Source of the DNA: Stigmatella aurantiaca DW4/3-1
Lineage (GTDB): Bacteria > Myxococcota > Myxococcia > Myxococcales > Myxococcaceae
DNA length: 64,000 nt
Assembly: GCF_000165485.1 (NCBI RefSeq)
Contig: NC_014623.1
Coordinates: 3,119,501 to 3,183,500 of the forward strand
Direction: 5' to 3'
The position numbers and the translations under genes are program-made. Shown piece after piece: positions 60,811-64,000 of the stretch; position 1 is the stretch's first letter; every line of letters starts with the position of its first letter. The notes below the pieces were generated by a model. It saw only the letters and a list, made by a program, of their open reading frames with translations. It did not search any database and was not told the origin of the DNA.

Positions 60811-61191
60811 TCAGCGGGCAAGGGGAACGTCGAAGTCCGCTGCCGTGTTGCCCTCGCGCACGCGCACATGAAGCGTCAGCATGGCTGCGTCCTGCTCGAC
60901 GCGGACCTGCACAAGTTGGACACCAGGCAGCCAGCGCGCGAGGGTGTCACGGACGTACACGCGCGCCAGCTCCGCCAGCACGGTGGTGTTGCTCTGGTGG
61001 CGCAGTCGCGAGATGCCCGCGCCGAAGTTGGTGCGCCAGGGCAGCTCGCCGGTGGAGTGGGGCGTGGCGCCTTCCGTCAGCAGCACCTGCCGCACCTTCG
61101 AAGCGAGCAATTCGGCCCCAGTGCCCGCGGCGAAGTCCCGCTTCCTGTCTCTGCGGAAGGGGACGAGGAGATTCTGGGGCGCTCGACTCAT
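60811..61191 (-). CDS. GPW/gp25 family baseplate protein
   Basis: A 126-aa protein with the gp25/gpW pattern: LLASKVRQVLLTEGATPHS, LPWRTNFGAGISRLRHQSN, then an AELARVYVRDTLARWLP helix and closing strands. It is a core wedge protein of contractile baseplates. In P2-like order gpJ should follow directly; here the inserted plus-strand gene separates them. Confidence 0.88.
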   Translation of the reverse strand: MSRAPQNLLVPFRRDRKRDFAAGTGAELLASKVRQVLLTEGATPHSTGELPWRTNFGAGISRLRHQSNTTVLAELARVYVRDTLARWLPGVQLVQVRVEQDAAMLTLHVRVREGNTAADFDVPLAR

Positions 61192-61198
61192 GACGTCC

Positions 61199-61873
61199 TC
61201 ACGGAATCGGGATGGCCGCGCGCACCTGCTGCAGCGTGCGGACGATGGCGTCGAGGGGCGCGATGGCCGCATCCAGCGCGCTCCCCTCGAGGCTGGAGAA
61301 GTCCGGCACCTGGGGGCCGCCCACCAGGCCCAGGAGGACGTTGAGGAGGGCCATGAGCTGGGAGAGGGCGGCCAGGGCCTTGCCGACGTTGGCGGCCTCC
61401 TGCGCGACGTTGGCCTCCGCGCAGCCGGCCACCGCGAGGAGGCCCACGTCTCCAAGCTGGGCTGCGCGAAGTCGGGCCCGCGCGACGCTCGACAGGCGCA
61501 GTTGCAGGTGGAGGAGTTGGCCACGGGCGTGGCCCAGCTCGCCCAGGACGATGTCGATGACACCCACCACTGCGAGTGGCACCGAGAGCTGGGGGACGAG
61601 GCGGAGCAGCTTGGACACCTTCTCGGCCAGACTCGGCAGGGCCGCGGCGATGGCTGTTGGGTCCGGCGGCGGCCCCAGCGCGTCGGGTATGGCCTTCACG
61701 ACTTCGACGAGGGCGAGCACCGCGCCGATGATGTCGAAGAGGGGCGTGAGGGGCGCGAGCGCCGGCTGGACGGCCTGCAGGAGTTGGTGGTGCTGCAGCG
61801 TGGCACCGCCAGGCAGGGTGAGGGTGGGCGCCTCGAGGAGCGGGGGGATGTGGATGCAGATGGGCAGCGCCAT
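61199..61873 (-). CDS. hydrophobic helical protein in baseplate operon
   Basis: A 224-aa Leu/Ala/Val-rich protein of long helices (ALVEVVKAIPDALG, LAEKVSKLLRLVPQL, LSQLMALLNVLLGLVGG). It starts MALPICIHIPPLLEAPTL. Similar hydrophobic proteins lie between gpV and gpW in some contractile-tail clusters. It may line or assemble the baseplate hub. Function not established. Confidence 0.5.
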   Translation of the reverse strand: MALPICIHIPPLLEAPTLTLPGGATLQHHQLLQAVQPALAPLTPLFDIIGAVLALVEVVKAIPDALGPPPDPTAIAAALPSLAEKVSKLLRLVPQLSVPLAVVGVIDIVLGELGHARGQLLHLQLRLSSVARARLRAAQLGDVGLLAVAGCAEANVAQEAANVGKALAALSQLMALLNVLLGLVGGPQVPDFSSLEGSALDAAIAPLDAIVRTLQQVRAAIPIP

Positions 61874-61881
61874 GGGCGTCC

Positions 61882-62460
61882 TCAGATTGGCTCGGCGATG
61901 GGGCGGACGACGCGGCCGGCGATGGTGACTTGAGCCGCCTCCAGGGAGATGGCGCCCACCGCGCGCAGGGTGAGGGCGGTGGTGGCCTCCAGGGTGACGG
62001 TGTTCTCCTCCGCGTCGAAGGTGAGGCAGTCGCCCGTCTTCCGGTTGGTGAGCTTCAGCTTCCGCTTCCCCGCAGACTCGTCCAACTCGACGCGGAAGGT
62101 AGGCGTGGCGAGGACGCGGTTGTCGGGCGGAGACACCTGCGCTTCTTCAGGCACCTCGCTCTGGCCGCCCGGCTTCCCCCAGTGCGCGCTGAGGTAGTAG
62201 GGGCAGTCGACATCGCCCATGTTGAAGAAGACGGCCACCTCGGCGCCCACGTGCGGCACCGCGAAGAAGCCCGTGTCCTTGGCGCCACCGCCGGAGGTGC
62301 CCAGCGGCCAGGCCCAGGCGGACTCGGGCTCGAGGACACCGGGGATACACACGCGGACGCGGCCGAGCTGGGCCTCGTCGTCGCGGCTGGTGACGTAGCC
62401 CACGTACATGCCGAGGAGGCGCGTGTCATGGGCGAGGATGTCGTCGTCGAAGGTGCTCAT
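61882..62460 (-). CDS. baseplate spike protein (gpV / gp5 OB-fold)
   Basis: A 192-aa tail spike. The OB-fold begins at [24 protein letters not shown], includes [23 protein letters not shown], and the C-terminus has the repeating '[21 protein letters not shown]' beta-helix that ends in a spike. It is 12 bp after the gpD gene. It forms the membrane-piercing tip with gpD. Confidence 0.85.
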   Translation of the reverse strand: MSTFDDDILAHDTRLLGMYVGYVTSRDDEAQLGRVRVCIPGVLEPESAWAWPLGTSGGGAKDTGFFAVPHVGAEVAVFFNMGDVDCPYYLSAHWGKPGGQSEVPEEAQVSPPDNRVLATPTFRVELDESAGKRKLKLTNRKTGDCLTFDAEENTVTLEATTALTLRAVGAISLEAAQVTIAGRVVRPIAEPI

Positions 62461-62471
62461 GCTGGGGCTCG

Positions 62472-63755
62472 CTACCTGGGGAGACTCATTCCGGCTTCGG
62501 GGTCCTCGACACCGATGGGCTGCCCGTCACGGCGGTACTCGATGTACCGGGTGCCGGTGTCCCTCTCGAATGCCTCGACTTCCTTCAGCGCCCCAGTCGT
62601 CGCGGGCGCGCTGGTGTTGTGCTGTCCTGCCTGGGGCTGGCCCTGCTTCTCGGCGCTGGCTTGCTGACGCTGTCCGGTGCCGTCACGCGACAGCTTCAGC
62701 TCGCAGGTGTAGCCAGACGCCGAAAGGACGTGCTTCGCCTCTGTGACGAAATACCTCCCGGAGAGGAAGCTGGAGATGCCGCGCACCTCCACGACGGACT
62801 TCGCGCGCAAGCTGGGGTTTCCCACCACCTGGAGGGACAGCTTCACGGTGCCGGCTTCCGCGCGTCGGAAGCGGGCCTCGGATTCACGCTGGGCTTGGGC
62901 GGGCGTCGAAGCCGAGGTGGGCTGGACGCTGGTGGTGCTGTTGCGGAGCTGTAGCGACGTGGTGCCCGTGCGCTTGTCCACCACCTCGAGAAAGTCCGCG
63001 AGGGTGGTGCGCTCCACGGTGGCACTGCTTGCCTGGGCTTCGATGTTCGCCTTGGCCATGGCGTCCCGGCCACGCACGTCCACCTTGCCCACTCGGCGGC
63101 CCAGCTCCGACTCGACGTTGACGGAGAGGATGTCGCCCCGGCCCGCGTCCGTGTACCACCACAGCACCTGGGTGGGCGCGGAGGCCTGGTTGCGAGGGCC
63201 GAAGGTGAGCCCCCTGTCGTCGACGTGGAACTCGAACTCCTCCCTCGCGGCCAGGCGCCGGAGGAGCCTCGCGTCCGTCTCCCCGGCCTGGTGGATGGTG
63301 TCGAAGGACTCTCCGGTGTCCTCGACGTGGACGGAGTCCTCCTCATAGCCGTACTCGGCGGCCACCTCGCGCACCACCTGGGCGCGCGTCTTGCCCTTCC
63401 AGGTGCGCGTCTTCGCTTCGCGGTGCATGAGGGCGCTGAGGGCTTGGCCCTCGACGGTGAGCACCTGAAAGCCCTTCAGCTTCTTCACCACCACTCGCCG
63501 CGGAGGAGCCATGAGGCCCGGGTAGCCCCAGGACACCTCCAGCACCGCGCCGCCCACGAGCTCCGCCCGGTCGAAGAGCGCCAGGTCGAAGTTGTCCAAC
63601 TGGAGGGACAGCTTGTCGGCCTTCGTGGCGGAGTCCTCGAAGGTGAGGCTGAGGACGCGCCCCTCAAGGGAGAGGGGCTCACCGCTGCGGGCCTTCTCGT
63701 GTGCCAGCAGCGTGAGACGCACGCCAGGCGCGCTCCTGTCGAGGGGCCGAGTCAT
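62472..63755 (-). CDS. phage late control gene D / tail hub protein
   Basis: A 427-aa gpD-like (VgrG/gp27-related) hub protein from ATG 63755, which overlaps the upstream LysM gene stop by 4 bp. Signature pieces: [105 protein letters not shown] Gln/Ala-rich tail follows. It trimerises on the spike. Confidence 0.88.
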   Translation of the reverse strand: MTRPLDRSAPGVRLTLLAHEKARSGEPLSLEGRVLSLTFEDSATKADKLSLQLDNFDLALFDRAELVGGAVLEVSWGYPGLMAPPRRVVVKKLKGFQVLTVEGQALSALMHREAKTRTWKGKTRAQVVREVAAEYGYEEDSVHVEDTGESFDTIHQAGETDARLLRRLAAREEFEFHVDDRGLTFGPRNQASAPTQVLWWYTDAGRGDILSVNVESELGRRVGKVDVRGRDAMAKANIEAQASSATVERTTLADFLEVVDKRTGTTSLQLRNSTTSVQPTSASTPAQAQRESEARFRRAEAGTVKLSLQVVGNPSLRAKSVVEVRGISSFLSGRYFVTEAKHVLSASGYTCELKLSRDGTGQRQQASAEKQGQPQAGQHNTSAPATTGALKEVEAFERDTGTRYIEYRRDGQPIGVEDPEAGMSLPR

Positions 63756-64000
63756 TCGCCGGCCCTTCGCCGCTGCTCGCTGAGGATGACGTCGGTGAGG
63801 ACGCGCAGCGAGGGGACGTAGACGCGCCGCCCGGCCTCCAGCTCGAGGGTGGGGTCCACGATGGGCTCCGGCTGAAAGTCGGCGATGGCCCACCAGAAGC
63901 CGCAGGCGCGCGGGAGGGGCACGAAGTAGCGCCCAGCCAGCCCCCAAAGGGAGTCACCCTGGGCGACGAGGTGAACGCGCGTGTCCGCATGCGGTTGGTA
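63752..64000 (-). CDS. LysM-domain tail protein (gpX-like), partial
   Basis: The 3' 82 codons of a gene that continues past the window edge. It reads HLVAQGDSLWGLAGRYFV, then FWWAIADFQPEPIVDP, LELEAGRRVYVPSL, a LysM-type fold as in tail protein X and related hub proteins. The stop overlaps the gpD start (ATGA), so the two are coupled. No start is visible in the window. Confidence 0.8.
   Translation of the reverse strand, partial: YQPHADTRVHLVAQGDSLWGLAGRYFVPLPRACGFWWAIADFQPEPIVDPTLELEAGRRVYVPSLRVLTDVILSEQRRRAGE

Overview
The window is high-GC, myxobacterial-type DNA (Myxococcus / Corallococcus / Pyxidicoccus kind). The evidence is family content: a DUSAM-domain protein, a DUF2381 secreted protein beside a membrane Ser/Thr kinase, and a SitB-SitA-SitI-like lipoprotein toxin cassette. 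It reads as one large integrated phage-like element, comparable in logic to the Mx-alpha prophages of M. xanthus. A replication/recombination module lies on the left, a contractile-tail module on the right, and about 35 kb of accessory cargo in between. No capsid, terminase or lysis genes are in the window, and the tail operon runs off the right edge.

Layout. 0.1-9.8 kb (+ strand): replication and recombination. It holds an ssDNA-binding-like protein, an SF2 helicase, a 1064-aa primase-helicase, DUF2924, a serine recombinase and small partners joined by 4-bp overlaps. 9.9-16.2 kb: DUSAM protein, a degenerate kinase with its partner, two XRE repressors, and a membrane kinase plus DUF2381 protein. 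16.8-21.9 kb: sitBAI-like toxin/immunity operon. 22.1-25.3 kb: small accessory genes ending in a stranded copy of the immunity gene 3' end. 25.4-41.8 kb: defence-like island with a STAND NTPase carrying a Cap4-type nuclease domain, a CoiA-like protein, a HEPN-like protein, Mrr-like and HNH nucleases, an orphan PD-(D/E)XK protein and a proteasome-fold protein. Three copies of a ~300-bp dispersed repeat lie between these cassettes. 42.2-44.7 kb: RDD membrane protein and HEAT-repeat lipoprotein. 44.8-52.1 kb (- strand): many small phage genes, including an amidoligase and two gamma-glutamylcyclotransferase-like genes. 52.2-64 kb (- strand): tail operon, in transcription order LysM/gpX, gpD, gpV, a hydrophobic protein, gpW, gpJ, three small structural proteins, gpI, tail fibre and a zinc protein. 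A plus-strand DUF6602-type gene is inserted between gpW and gpJ.

Two regulatory layers can be seen directly. A palindrome related to GGTCTAGTCAACTAGACC occurs in five intergenic places, next to both XRE genes, both kinase genes, the sitB upstream region and the RDD gene. It probably marks a shared cargo regulon. Separately, six intergenic sites in the 47.5-52.2 kb cluster share a rigid two-part motif (minus strand: TTG, 15 nt, AGAGCGYGTATG), each just upstream of a small phage gene and often preceded by a hairpin terminator. It looks like an element-specific promoter. All function calls are from reading translated sequence and remembered family signatures; no search was run.
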